Source: a virus
Length of the DNA stretch: 21,672 bases
Virus record (IMG/VR): IMGVR_UViG_3300005531_000033
Location: 1-21,672 of that record
Strand: one strand, 5' to 3'
In this document: positions 1-5,475 of the stretch, piece by piece
How positions within the stretch are numbered: the stretch's first letter is position 1
Layout of the letters: every line of letters starts with the position of its first letter
Notes under the pieces: generated by a model
The model's input: the letters and a program-made list of their open reading frames with translations, nothing else
Database searches by the model: none
What the model was told of the DNA's origin: nothing
Translations under genes and position numbers: made by a program

Positions 1-875
1 TACGGTTTTGGCGCGACCTCGCGCGCCGCCCTGAGTTCGTATTTGAGTCGCCATCCTTCCCCGACGATACCGCCGGCGTCGCCGCAAGCCGTAATGAGCA
101 GCTGTTTCAGCTGCTCGATCTTGCCCTCGTGCTGCTCGAGTTCGCGCTTCGCCTCGAAGTACTTCGAGGCGAGCAGCTCCACTTCATCGCCTGCGCGGAC
201 GACGGGTCCGCCGCCGGACGGGAAGAGCTTGCGCAGCATGCGGGCGCTTCCATCCGACCCGTCGACCGCCGGCGGCTTCTTCGTGAGGACGTGGTCGGCC
301 CAGAAGCGATCGGCGACCTCGCGCAATGCCTCGATGACGTGCGCGATGTCGGGGGTGAGCTCGACGCGGTACGCGCGTACCTGCGTGCCAATGAGGGCGC
401 CGACGTGCTCGACGACCTGCATCGACACGTATAGCTCCCACGCGCACTGGATAAGCACGTACTCCGGGATGCCGTCGGCGGTCTCGGTGTCCTCAGCCCA
501 CTCGTGAGCCGTTCGCAGGCCGACCACCTTGACCTGAGCGATCGCCTCGGGGTCGTGAACGGCGGTCTTTGCGAGCCACGCGTCCGGCGTCGCGAGATGG
601 TGGGCCACCCGAGGGTGGCGCATCGTCAGTGACTCCGGGTCGACGCGCAGCACGTGCAGACCGCGCTTCTCGGCGAGTCGCCGGAGCACGATCGGCTCGA
701 GTTCGTTGCCGAGGGACATGGCCTCGCTCTCGCTCGTCGCCGACGACATGCCCATCTTGTCGAGCCACACGTCGTGCGGCGATCGCCCGTAGGGGTCGAG
801 GCCGGAGAGCGCGCGCACGTCGGTGGCGGTGATGCCCGAACGGCGCATAGCGAGCTGCTTTTCGGTGAGACTCAT
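1..875 (-). CDS. YqaJ-type viral recombinase / exonuclease (3' end outside window)
   Basis: The frame reads leftward from an ATG at 875-873 and is still open at position 1, giving at least 291 residues. GGAGG at 885-881 is a strong ribosome binding site 5 nt upstream. The N-terminus (RRSGITATDVRALSGLDPYG, then DVWLDKMG) matches the start of the YqaJ/lambda-exonuclease family of the PD-(D/E)XK fold. The GNELEP block holds E60, TPDAWL holds D98, and the next strand is AQVKVV with K116. Position 114, usually the Glu of the ExK motif, is Gln (codon CAG). The C-terminal part (about 235-265) is a charged coiled coil. Family members digest double-stranded ends for phage recombination, usually with a single-strand annealing protein, which would have to lie left of the window. 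It is the last visible gene of the leftward operon and overlaps the upstream stop as ATGA. Confidence 0.85.
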   Translation of the reverse strand, partial: MSLTEKQLAMRRSGITATDVRALSGLDPYGRSPHDVWLDKMGMSSATSESEAMSLGNELEPIVLRRLAEKRGLHVLRVDPESLTMRHPRVAHHLATPDAWLAKTAVHDPEAIAQVKVVGLRTAHEWAEDTETADGIPEYVLIQCAWELYVSMQVVEHVGALIGTQVRAYRVELTPDIAHVIEALREVADRFWADHVLTKKPPAVDGSDGSARMLRKLFPSGGGPVVRAGDEVELLASKYFEAKRELEQHEGKIEQLKQLLITACGDAGGIVGEGWRLKYELRAAREVAPKP

Positions 876-961
876 CGGAACCTCCAAGGCATCGTCGCAA
901 CAACGAGCGCGATCGTGATGGCGACCCCGCTCGCAAACCCGCTCCACCAGGGCCAGCTCAC
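872..961 (-). CDS. 29-residue single-pass membrane protein
   Basis: GTG at 961-959 overlaps the stop of the upstream gene (GTGA), and its own TGA overlaps the ATG of the recombinase (ATGA), so it sits exactly between two coupled genes. The peptide starts VSWPWWSGFASGV, continues with ITIALVVATM and ends in a basic WRFR tail. That is a short hydrophobic helix with an aromatic N-terminal edge and a positive C-terminus. No family is recognised. The exact four-base overlaps on both sides are the main evidence that it is translated. It could be a small inner-membrane effector or merely a coupling peptide. Confidence 0.5.
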   Translation of the reverse strand: MSWPWWSGFASGVAITIALVVATMPWRFR

Positions 962-1176
962 GGCACCACCGTGTGCTCGTGGCCGAGCAGCAAAAGGATC
1001 GTGCTCTTGAGAAACCGCTCGTCCCTGTCGCGAAGCCACTCGAGCACGCTGTCGCGCGTGAGCCACGCGATGTCCGCATTCATGAACTGCGCGCCGCCTG
1101 GCCACTCGGCGCGGACGAGTATGCCGGTGTTCGGCTCTTGCTCGGCGTACCGCCTCGGATCGATGGTCAGGCTCAT
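958..1176 (-). CDS. Hypothetical 72-residue early protein
   Basis: ATG at 1176-1174 overlaps the preceding stop (ATGA) and its TGA overlaps the next GTG. The product begins MSLTIDPRRYAEQEPNTGI and contains WPGGAQFMNADIAWLTRDSV, followed by EWLRDRDERFLKSTILLLLG. It is a small, mixed alpha/beta, soluble-looking protein with no signal peptide and no cysteine. I do not recognise the family. Its place in the PL operon immediately upstream of the recombinase suggests an early function in recombination, replication or host takeover. Confidence 0.6.
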   Translation of the reverse strand: MSLTIDPRRYAEQEPNTGILVRAEWPGGAQFMNADIAWLTRDSVLEWLRDRDERFLKSTILLLLGHEHTVVP

Positions 1177-1361
1177 CGCAGCACCGTCCGGCGCCGTATG
1201 ACCGCGAGCGCGATGCGCTGCGCGTCGCTCGCGGCACGGCGGGCGCCGACCGCAAGGCAAAACTCCGGAAAGGACATCGTGTCGATCGCCTCGTCCGGGT
1301 CGAGGCCGACCGAGCGCGCCGTTGCGCGCAGCTTGTCGGTGGTCGTTTGGTCGGTGTGCAT
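1173..1361 (-). CDS. Hypothetical 62-residue protein, first gene of the PL operon
   Basis: This is the promoter-proximal gene of the leftward operon. ATG at 1361-1359 starts a product beginning MHTDQTTTDKLRATARSVGL, with a DPDEAIDTMSFPEFCLAVG segment and a basic C-terminus. No Shine-Dalgarno sequence precedes it. The -10 box of the PL-like promoter (1374-1369) ends only 7 nt before the ATG, so the transcript probably starts at the A of the ATG and is leaderless. An in-frame ATG at 1373 would add four residues but lies inside the -10 box. The function is unknown. First genes of such operons are often antiterminators, but nothing here proves that. Confidence 0.6.
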   Translation of the reverse strand: MHTDQTTTDKLRATARSVGLDPDEAIDTMSFPEFCLAVGARRAASDAQRIALAVIRRRTVLR

Positions 1362-1368
1362 GAGACAG

Positions 1369-1405
1369 AGCATAATGGCTGTTACCAACGTTGGCAAGAG
1401 CCAAC
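1369..1405 (-). promoter_or_regulatory. PL-like early promoter with embedded operator
   Basis: On the minus strand the -35 box is TTGCCA (1397-1392), the spacer is 17 nt and the -10 box is TATGCT (1374-1369), followed by 7 nt and the ATG at 1361. The -35 lies within an operator-like repeat: GTTGGC-AAGA-GCCAAC at 1390-1405 is a perfect inverted repeat, and CCAACGTTGG at 1385-1394 is a perfect palindrome. A 20-bp stretch (1404-1385 on the minus strand) recurs at 2244-2263 with one mismatch. A repressor bound here would cover the -35 box. Confidence 0.7.
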
Positions 1406-1475
1406 AAACAATCGACATGGGGCCCGACGCCGGCGAGGCTTGCGGGGCCGCCATCGAACGCGGACACTTCCCGGC

Positions 1476-1850
1476 ATGCGCTGGACGTCCCTCACCACCG
1501 CAGCCCTGTCGGTCGCCACAAGCCTCTCGTGCGCCCCATCGATGTGCGGCGCCCCCGGCGACATCGTCGAGCCGTCGCACGTGTCCGACGACAGCGGAGG
1601 CTATGACCGCGCGGGCGAGCGCCCCCATGTGCGCACGGCCGACGACGTTGCGCGCTGCCGGTCGAACGTGCAGCGATTCGACGGTGCGTTTGCGGCCGGC
1701 GCGGGCGCGTTCGCCGCGCACCCGCTCGGGCCTGGTGCTCAGGGCCGAGCATGCTTCTCGTCGGCGAACTGCTATCGGTGCGAGGCGTGCGTTCGCGTCG
1801 CGTCGGACGATTCCGCGGGAAGTTGCGCCCGAATCGTAGGCTGCTACTAG
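1476..1850 (+). CDS. Small Cys-rich putative lipoprotein in the immunity region
   Basis: The 124-residue product begins MRWTSLTTAALSVATSLSCA, a short basic start followed by a hydrophobic stretch ending at C19. This resembles a signal peptide with an imperfect lipobox (S-L-S-C rather than L-x-x-C). The mature part has eight more cysteines (C24, C61, C93, C99, C102, C105, C117, C123), clustered at the C-terminus, as in disulfide-bonded or metal-binding exported proteins. No Shine-Dalgarno sequence is visible before the ATG. It lies between the PL-like promoter and the repressor gene, the position of the rex genes in lambda but on the opposite strand. Its stop overlaps the convergent repressor stop in a shared CTAG. 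It may be a lysogenic conversion or superinfection-exclusion gene. Antisense frames here are long, so coding status is not certain. Confidence 0.55.
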   Translation: MRWTSLTTAALSVATSLSCAPSMCGAPGDIVEPSHVSDDSGGYDRAGERPHVRTADDVARCRSNVQRFDGAFAAGAGAFAAHPLGPGAQGRACFSSANCYRCEACVRVASDDSAGSCARIVGCY

Positions 1851-2203
1851 CGGCGCCTGGCCGTCTTCGGCGGCGGCGGGGACGTCGACGGCCTGGGCGT
1901 CGACATGGGGGGCGGCGGTTCGGAGCGGCTCGGCTTGCGCTCGTCGCCGTACCAGATTTTCATCGGATCGGTTCGCAGCGCCTCGCAGAGCACGAAAAAG
2001 TTCCCGACGCTCATCTCCGGCTGCAGTCCTCGAAGCATCTCGCTCAGCGAGCCGATATCGATGCCCGTCTCTGCGGACAGCTCGCGCAGTGGGATCTTGC
2101 GCCCCATCTCGCGCTCAAGTTCCCCCTTCCGAATGTTCAGCCGTTGCCCTGCAAGCTTCACGGATTGTGCATAACGCTCGCTTCGCGCCCGACGTTTAGC
2201 CAC
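1847..2203 (-). CDS. XRE-type helix-turn-helix repressor (CI-like)
   Basis: The product from GTG 2203 is 118 residues. Residues 38-86 form an XRE/Cro-CI domain: IPLRELSAETGIDIGSLSEM, then LRGLQPEMSVGNFFVLCEAL and a closing RTDPMKIWYGDE, the usual end of helix 5 in these repressors. A basic, Lys/Arg-rich segment precedes it and a Pro/Ser-rich tail ending KTARRR follows. There is no LexA-type autoprotease domain, so induction would need an antirepressor or another signal. The start is uncertain: a TTG at 2257 would add 18 residues but overlaps the PR -35 region. It is divergent from the Cro-like gene and is the best candidate to bind the paired operators. Confidence 0.75.
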   Translation of the reverse strand: MAKRRARSERYAQSVKLAGQRLNIRKGELEREMGRKIPLRELSAETGIDIGSLSEMLRGLQPEMSVGNFFVLCEALRTDPMKIWYGDERKPSRSEPPPPMSTPRPSTSPPPPKTARRR

Positions 2204-2243
2204 CTCGTCCAGTTCAGTCGAGGATGACGCAGCGCGCTCATGT

Positions 2244-2287
2244 TTGGCTCTTGACAACGTTGGCAGTTCGCAACACTCTGGCGATAC
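2244..2287 (+). promoter_or_regulatory. PR-like promoter with operator; probable leaderless start
   Basis: A consensus -35 TTGACA (2251-2256) is followed by a 17-nt spacer, a weak -10 CACTCT (2274-2279), 8 nt, and the ATG at 2288. The stretch 2244-2263 is the same 20-bp element as in PL (19/20 identical). The half-site pair GTTGGC (2259-2264) and CGCAAC (2269-2274) has the same 16-bp layout as the perfect inverted repeat at 1390-1405. The match to PL in -35, spacer length and distance to ATG supports a real, co-regulated promoter. The poor -10 suggests low strength or activation. Confidence 0.65.
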
Positions 2288-2560
2288 ATGGGTCTGCTCA
2301 TCTACGTGCGCGGGCCTCTCGGTCCGAACTTCTCCGAGGGGTCTCGCCTTCTTTTTCTGGCGGCGAAACGTGCGGGGCTTACGCAAGAGGCTCTCCGTGC
2401 TCGCCTGGGTCGAAGCAAGGGCGTCGTCGGCGACTGGCTGCGCGGGAAGTCGAAGCCCGACGGTGAGTCTCGCGGAAGGATCTACGAGAAGTTCGGGATC
2501 AAGCCGCACCTCTTTGACCAAAAGCCCACGAAACCTTTCTCGCTTGAGTCTGCGGCGTGA
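2288..2560 (+). CDS. Cro-like helix-turn-helix regulator
   Basis: The product has 90 residues. Residues 19-76 form an XRE-like HTH: SRLLFLAAKRAGLTQEALRA, then RLGRSKGVVGDWLRGKSKPD and a closing helix IYEKFGIKPHLFDQ. It is the first gene of the rightward operon and is divergent from the CI-like repressor, the position of Cro in lambdoid phages. No Shine-Dalgarno sequence precedes the ATG, which fits a leaderless mRNA from the promoter 8 nt upstream. Its stop overlaps the GTG of the next gene (GTGA). It probably represses the same operators and favours the lytic state, which is an inference from position and fold. Confidence 0.75.
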   Translation: MGLLIYVRGPLGPNFSEGSRLLFLAAKRAGLTQEALRARLGRSKGVVGDWLRGKSKPDGESRGRIYEKFGIKPHLFDQKPTKPFSLESAA

Positions 2561-3075
2561 GTCGCAAGATGGCAGCTGCCTACGTTGTGCGCAAGGCGGC
2601 GCTCCTGTTCAGCGCCACGGCGCTCACCGCCTGCTTCGCGCCACCTCCGTCGACGACGGGCTACAGCCTGTTCGTCTCGCCCGACTTTTCCACCGACGAG
2701 GCGTCCGACGTGCTCGCCGCCGCGTCGCAGTGGACGGGCGCGATCCCTACGCTCTCGCTCTCGCCGGCGATCGCTCGCTGCCCCGACCCGCGCCCCGACG
2801 CGACGATTTGCGTCGAGCCCGGCCCGGACGGCGCGGCACCGGCCAACATCCTCGGCGCCACGACCTATCGCGGTTCCTACGGCGGCACCTCGACGCTCTA
2901 CGTGACGCACGTCGCTGGGTTCGGTCTGCCGCTGCAGGGGACGGCGCTCCATGAGCTCGGCCACGCGATGGGCCTCACGCACCACCCGGCCGGCAACGTC
3001 ATGGCGGCCACGGAGAACGAACAGGCCCAGGCGCCGACGACCGACGACGTCCAGCAATGGAGGGCGACCCGATGA
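2557..3075 (+). CDS. Matrixin-like (metzincin) zinc metalloprotease lipoprotein
   Basis: The 172-residue product begins with a basic region and hydrophobic segment ending in the lipobox LTAC, with C26 as the acylation site. It is therefore probably an exported lipoprotein. Residues 131-143 read LHELGHAMGLTHH, a full HExxHxxGxxH zinc site (H132, E133, H136, H142), followed by a Met-turn, GNVMA, at 146-150. Together these define the metzincin clan. At about 145 mature residues it is a minimal catalytic domain without prodomain. GTG 2557 overlaps the upstream stop, and an ATG at 2569 is an alternative start. Such cargo is unusual in a PR operon. It may be a lysogenic conversion factor, a defence against competing phages, or an aid to host lysis. 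Confidence 0.8.
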   Translation: MSRKMAAAYVVRKAALLFSATALTACFAPPPSTTGYSLFVSPDFSTDEASDVLAAASQWTGAIPTLSLSPAIARCPDPRPDATICVEPGPDGAAPANILGATTYRGSYGGTSTLYVTHVAGFGLPLQGTALHELGHAMGLTHHPAGNVMAATENEQAQAPTTDDVQQWRATR

Positions 3076-3293
3076 CCGACAAGACCGATACGATCGTTCC
3101 GCCGGCGGCCGACACTGTTCCGGCGCCGCGGCCGCGCGGGTTCGCGGCGATGGACCCTGCCCGGGTGCGCGAGCTCGGTCGCAAGGGCGGCAAGGCTGCG
3201 ACGAACCGAAACCGCTGGACGACCGAGACGGCGCGCGAGGCCGGGCGGCGCGGGGGCAAGGTCACGAGCGAGCGGCGAAGGGGGCTGGCGTGA
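3072..3293 (+). CDS. Small KGG-motif (Con-10/YciG-like) protein
   Basis: This 73-residue protein starts at an ATG overlapping the metzincin stop (ATGA). Residues 22-44 read RGFAAMDPARVRELGRKGGK followed by AAT, close to the KGG stress-protein repeat (GFASMDPEKxxEIAxKGG). A second, degenerate copy ends in EAGRRGGKV. The protein is small, basic at the C-terminus and disordered-looking. KGG proteins are linked to general stress responses, but their biochemical role is poorly known. Its job in the phage is unclear and it may bind nucleic acid. Confidence 0.65.
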   Translation: MTDKTDTIVPPAADTVPAPRPRGFAAMDPARVRELGRKGGKAATNRNRWTTETAREAGRRGGKVTSERRRGLA

Positions 3294-3769
3294 TTGGCGC
3301 CGTCGCCGTGACATGCGGCCTCCTCAGCGCCGCTTGCTCGCTCGCCCTCATCGAGATGGGCAAGCGCATCGCGTGGCGACGCATGCGCGCGATGGCCGAT
3401 CTCGCCGCGGAGAGTCAGAAGGCGGCGGCATCCCCGCCACCGCTGACCCGTCGCAACGGCTTCCAGGCCAGGCCAGCCGGAGAGCGCTCGCGGGAACTCT
3501 TCGCGGGCACCGTCGCGGGGCCGAGCAGCGAAAGTGACTGCATCGGCTCGGCCGAGTGGACCGTGTCGACCGGCAGGATCGAGCACAACGGGCGCAGCTT
3601 CCCAGGCTGTCTCGTGTCGGTGAAGCAGAACGGGGCGCACGTTTTCGAGCATCCGATGGCGGCCGACGAGGTCATCGCGCTCGGCCGCTACCTCATCGAC
3701 CGCGCGCGCACGGCCCAGGCCATCGAGGCGATCGCGAACGCGCGGCCCGCCACGGAGCGCCCGTCGTGA
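3290..3769 (+). CDS. Hypothetical membrane-anchored protein
   Basis: GTG at 3290 overlaps the preceding stop (GTGA), giving 159 residues. The N-terminus VIGAVAVTCGLLSAACSLAL is a hydrophobic segment followed by a basic stretch (MGKRIAWRRMRAM), so a single membrane anchor with the rest cytoplasmic is likely. The C-terminal half contains a small beta-rich block (SAEWTVSTGRIEHNGRSFPG, then CLVSVKQNGAHVFEHPM) and an amphipathic helix. I do not recognise the family. It is co-transcribed with regulators and the integrase. Confidence 0.6.
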   Translation: MIGAVAVTCGLLSAACSLALIEMGKRIAWRRMRAMADLAAESQKAAASPPPLTRRNGFQARPAGERSRELFAGTVAGPSSESDCIGSAEWTVSTGRIEHNGRSFPGCLVSVKQNGAHVFEHPMAADEVIALGRYLIDRARTAQAIEAIANARPATERPS

Positions 3770-3912
3770 AGGGCAAGAAGCGCGGCACGAAGAACGGCGT
3801 GCGATCCCACCGATGGATCGCGAAGCGACTCGGCGTCTCGCACGCCACGGTCATCCGCATTGAGAAACGGGCGCTCGCGAAACTGCGAGCCGCTCTCGAG
3901 GCTGAATCGTGA
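3766..3912 (+). CDS. 48-residue sigma-70 region-4-like HTH protein
   Basis: GTG at 3766 and the stop at 3910-3912 overlap their neighbours as GTGA on both sides. Almost the whole product is one helix-turn-helix: SHRWIAKRLGVSHATVIRIE, then KRALAKLRAALEAES. This closely resembles region 4.2 of sigma-70 factors, where the pattern is IGxRLGVTRERVRQIExRALxKLR. Regions 2 and 3 are absent, so it cannot be a complete sigma factor. It could bind DNA alone, or dock on RNA polymerase like an anti-sigma factor or activator. The resemblance is by eye and should be tested with a profile search. Confidence 0.6.
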   Translation: MKGKKRGTKNGVRSHRWIAKRLGVSHATVIRIEKRALAKLRAALEAES

Positions 3913-4274
3913 ACGCGCCTGACGCCGTCCTGCTCACCGCTCCCGCGATCGCCGAACGTCTCGGCTGCTCCGAGGATCACGCCTACCGGCTCATCACGAG
4001 CGAGATGGTGCACTGCAAGGTCGGCAACCTGCTCCGCGTGACCGAGGTGGACTTTCAGGCGTGGCTTGACTCGAAACGACGGGAACCCCGATGCGGCTCT
4101 ACAAGCGAGGGGAGTACTGGTGGTGCTCCTTCCCCTGGCAAGGCCAGACGATTCGGCGTAGCACGCGCTGCTCGACGAAATCCGCCGCCCTGCTCACTGC
4201 CCAGCGCTGGGAGCGCGAGCGAGCAGACCCCGATCACGCCGCGGCGGCATCCGCGACGTTCGGTGGCGCGGTGA
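3909..4274 (+). CDS. Excisionase-like MerR/HTH_17-family DNA-binding protein
   Basis: GTG at 3909 overlaps the preceding stop. Residues 8-57 fit the excisionase/HTH_17 pattern: VLLTAPAIAERLGCSEDHAY, then RLITSEMVHCKVGNLLRVTE and DFQAWLDSKR. This is a winged HTH that usually bends DNA at attachment sites. It lies immediately upstream of the integrase, as expected for a recombination directionality factor. The frame runs to 121 residues and its last 184 nt overlap the integrase gene in another frame. The tail (from about residue 62) is low-complexity Arg/Pro/Ser sequence and may have no function of its own. Confidence 0.7.
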   Translation: MNAPDAVLLTAPAIAERLGCSEDHAYRLITSEMVHCKVGNLLRVTEVDFQAWLDSKRREPRCGSTSEGSTGGAPSPGKARRFGVARAARRNPPPCSLPSAGSASEQTPITPRRHPRRSVAR

Positions 4275-5179
4275 ACGCGTTCCTCGCGACGCTCGGCCGC
4301 ACCGACAAGGCCGAGGGCACAAGGAGGATGTACCGGGAGAAGTGCGGCGTGCTCGTGCGTCACTTCGGCGCCGATCTTCCGCTCGCCCAGGTCGACGCGC
4401 GCCGGGTCGATCGGTTCATCGAGGCGCGCGGGGGCGAGGCGGTCGCGTTCGACGCCGAGGGCAAGCCGTCGCGCTTGGTCACCGCGAACACCATCCACAA
4501 GGAGCTCGTCGCGCTCCGCCAGGTGCTCAAGCATGCGCGCCGGCGCGGGGAGTTCCGGCGGGCGACCGACGAGGTTCTCCCCGTGGGCTTCTCGCCCAGG
4601 TACGAGCCGCGCAAGGTGGCCCTGACGCTCGAGCAGGCGGCGAAGCTCTGCGCCGAGCTCGAGCCGCACCGGGTCGCCGTCGTCGCCTTCGTCCTGGCGA
4701 CCGGCGCGCGCCGTAAGGAAGCGAGCCTCGCCCGCCCCGAAGACGTGAACGTCCAGACCGGGCTCGTGCACCTGAGAGGGACGAAGACCGCGGGCGCCGA
4801 GCGCTCGGTCACGGTGCCTGAGTTCGCGCGCGGCCTGCTCGGGTACGCGGTGCTACACGGCGCCGGAGCGGGCGGCCTGCTCCTGAAGCCCTGGCCGAAC
4901 GCTCGCCGGGGGCTCGGTCGCGCGTGCGCGCGCATCGGGGCGCCGCCGGTCACGTGGAACGACCTCCGGCGCACGTTGGCGACCTGGCTCATCGAGGCCG
5001 GTGTGTCGGACTACGTGGTCAGCAAGGTGCTCGGCCACGCGTCGACGACGATGGTGCACCGCGTGTACGGAAAGCCGCGCACCGACGCCGTGGGAGAGCT
5101 TCTCGCGCGGCAATCCGCAGCCATCGCGCCTGTACACGTACCGTACGTGTCCCCCGACGAAACCGAACGAAAGGAGTAG
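4091..5179 (+). CDS. int: Tyrosine site-specific integrase
   Basis: This 362-residue tyrosine recombinase is usual in length. The N-terminus MRLYKRGEYWWCSFPWQGQT is an arm-binding-type domain, residues 55-165 form the SAM-like core-binding domain, and the catalytic domain follows. Visible catalytic residues are R207 in TGARRKE, K232 in RGTKTAG, R293 in NDLRRT, H316 in LGHAS and the nucleophile Y326 in HRVYGK. The box II position that is usually His (HxLR) is Asn290. It would catalyse phage integration into and excision from a host tRNA-Lys gene. The attP core begins 42 bp after its stop and one pair of arm repeats lies in its last codons. It sits in the same rightward operon as the Cro-like gene, so its expression is probably tied to PR. 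Confidence 0.95.
   Translation: MRLYKRGEYWWCSFPWQGQTIRRSTRCSTKSAALLTAQRWERERADPDHAAAASATFGGAVNAFLATLGRTDKAEGTRRMYREKCGVLVRHFGADLPLAQVDARRVDRFIEARGGEAVAFDAEGKPSRLVTANTIHKELVALRQVLKHARRRGEFRRATDEVLPVGFSPRYEPRKVALTLEQAAKLCAELEPHRVAVVAFVLATGARRKEASLARPEDVNVQTGLVHLRGTKTAGAERSVTVPEFARGLLGYAVLHGAGAGGLLLKPWPNARRGLGRACARIGAPPVTWNDLRRTLATWLIEAGVSDYVVSKVLGHASTTMVHRVYGKPRTDAVGELLARQSAAIAPVHVPYVSPDETERKE
5134..5150. repeat. Integrase arm-type site pair, P side
   Basis: ACACGTA (5134-5140) and its exact inverse TACGTGT (5144-5150) are separated by CCG. They lie inside the last codons of the integrase, about 70 bp from the attP core. The same heptamer recurs on the other side of the core. Its placement fits arm-type binding sites of a tyrosine integrase. 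Confidence 0.6.
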
Positions 5180-5220
5180 GTCTTGAGCGAACGATTCTCC
5201 GGTGATTCTTGCGATCATCG

Positions 5221-5262
5221 TGGGCCGACCGGGACTCGAACCCGGGACCTACGGATTAAAAG
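5221..5262 (-). other. attP core: 3' half of tRNA-Lys (anticodon TTT)
   Basis: Read on the minus strand, this is the 3' part of a tRNA. It has the anticodon loop CTTTTAA (5262-5256), the 3' anticodon-stem strand TCCGT, variable loop AGGTC, a complete T arm (CCGGG-TTCGAGT-CCCGG, 5245-5229), the acceptor strand TCGGCCC (5228-5222) and discriminator A (5221). The 5' half (D arm, 5' acceptor strand) is absent beyond 5263. The fragment would restore the host tRNA-Lys gene after integration. Phage genes continue on both sides, so this is attP rather than a prophage boundary. The exact core ends need the host attB. Confidence 0.8.
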
Positions 5263-5293
5263 GCCGGGTGAGCATTCGACGGCGCAGCCAAAA

Positions 5294-5328
5294 ACACGTA
5301 GTGACGTCGACACACGTACAAAACGTGT
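5294..5328. repeat. Integrase arm-type sites, P' side
   Basis: ACACGTA occurs at 5294-5300 and 5312-5318, and the inverse ACGTGT at 5323-5328. The last two form ACACGT-N5-ACGTGT. These repeat the heptamer found at 5134-5150 on the opposite side of the tRNA core, 32-66 bp from the core edge. The layout of two sites on one side and three on the other is typical of phage integrase arm sites. Confidence 0.55.
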
Positions 5329-5475
5329 CCGTGTAGTAGACGCGTCGCGACGCGGCAAAAGCGCGTCAAAGCGCCCGCGAGGCCGAAAAGGGCGGCAATC
5401 GTTCCCCGCCCGCGCGCTGCACGCCGCGCTCCGCGCCCTGCGCGCCATCCACACACCGGCGCGGGAGGTGTGGCC
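5329..5475. other. Intergenic region with palindrome before the rightward small-gene operon
   Basis: No convincing gene is seen here. CGCGTCGCGACGCG (5341-5354) is a perfect 14-bp palindrome. A weak sigma-70-like promoter can be drawn upstream from TCGACA (5307-5312) to TGTAGT (5332-5337), but the 19-nt spacer makes it doubtful. A promoter for the genes starting at 5476 is expected in this stretch. GGGAGG (5463-5468) is the ribosome binding site of the next gene. Confidence 0.4.

Noticed and set aside
107-936. Several overlapping open frames on both strands in the recombinase region
   Set aside because: Their Arg/Ser/Pro-rich translations are typical shadows of a GC-rich gene. The leftward YqaJ-type frame explains the region.
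1173-1721. N-terminal extension of the first PL-operon gene to 1721
   Set aside because: It would run through the promoter and operator and adds Arg-rich shadow sequence. The ATG at 1361 fits the promoter.
5221-5290. Complete tRNA-Lys gene
   Set aside because: Only the 3' half is present. Bases after 5262 do not form the 5' anticodon stem, D arm or acceptor strand, so it is an attachment-site remnant.
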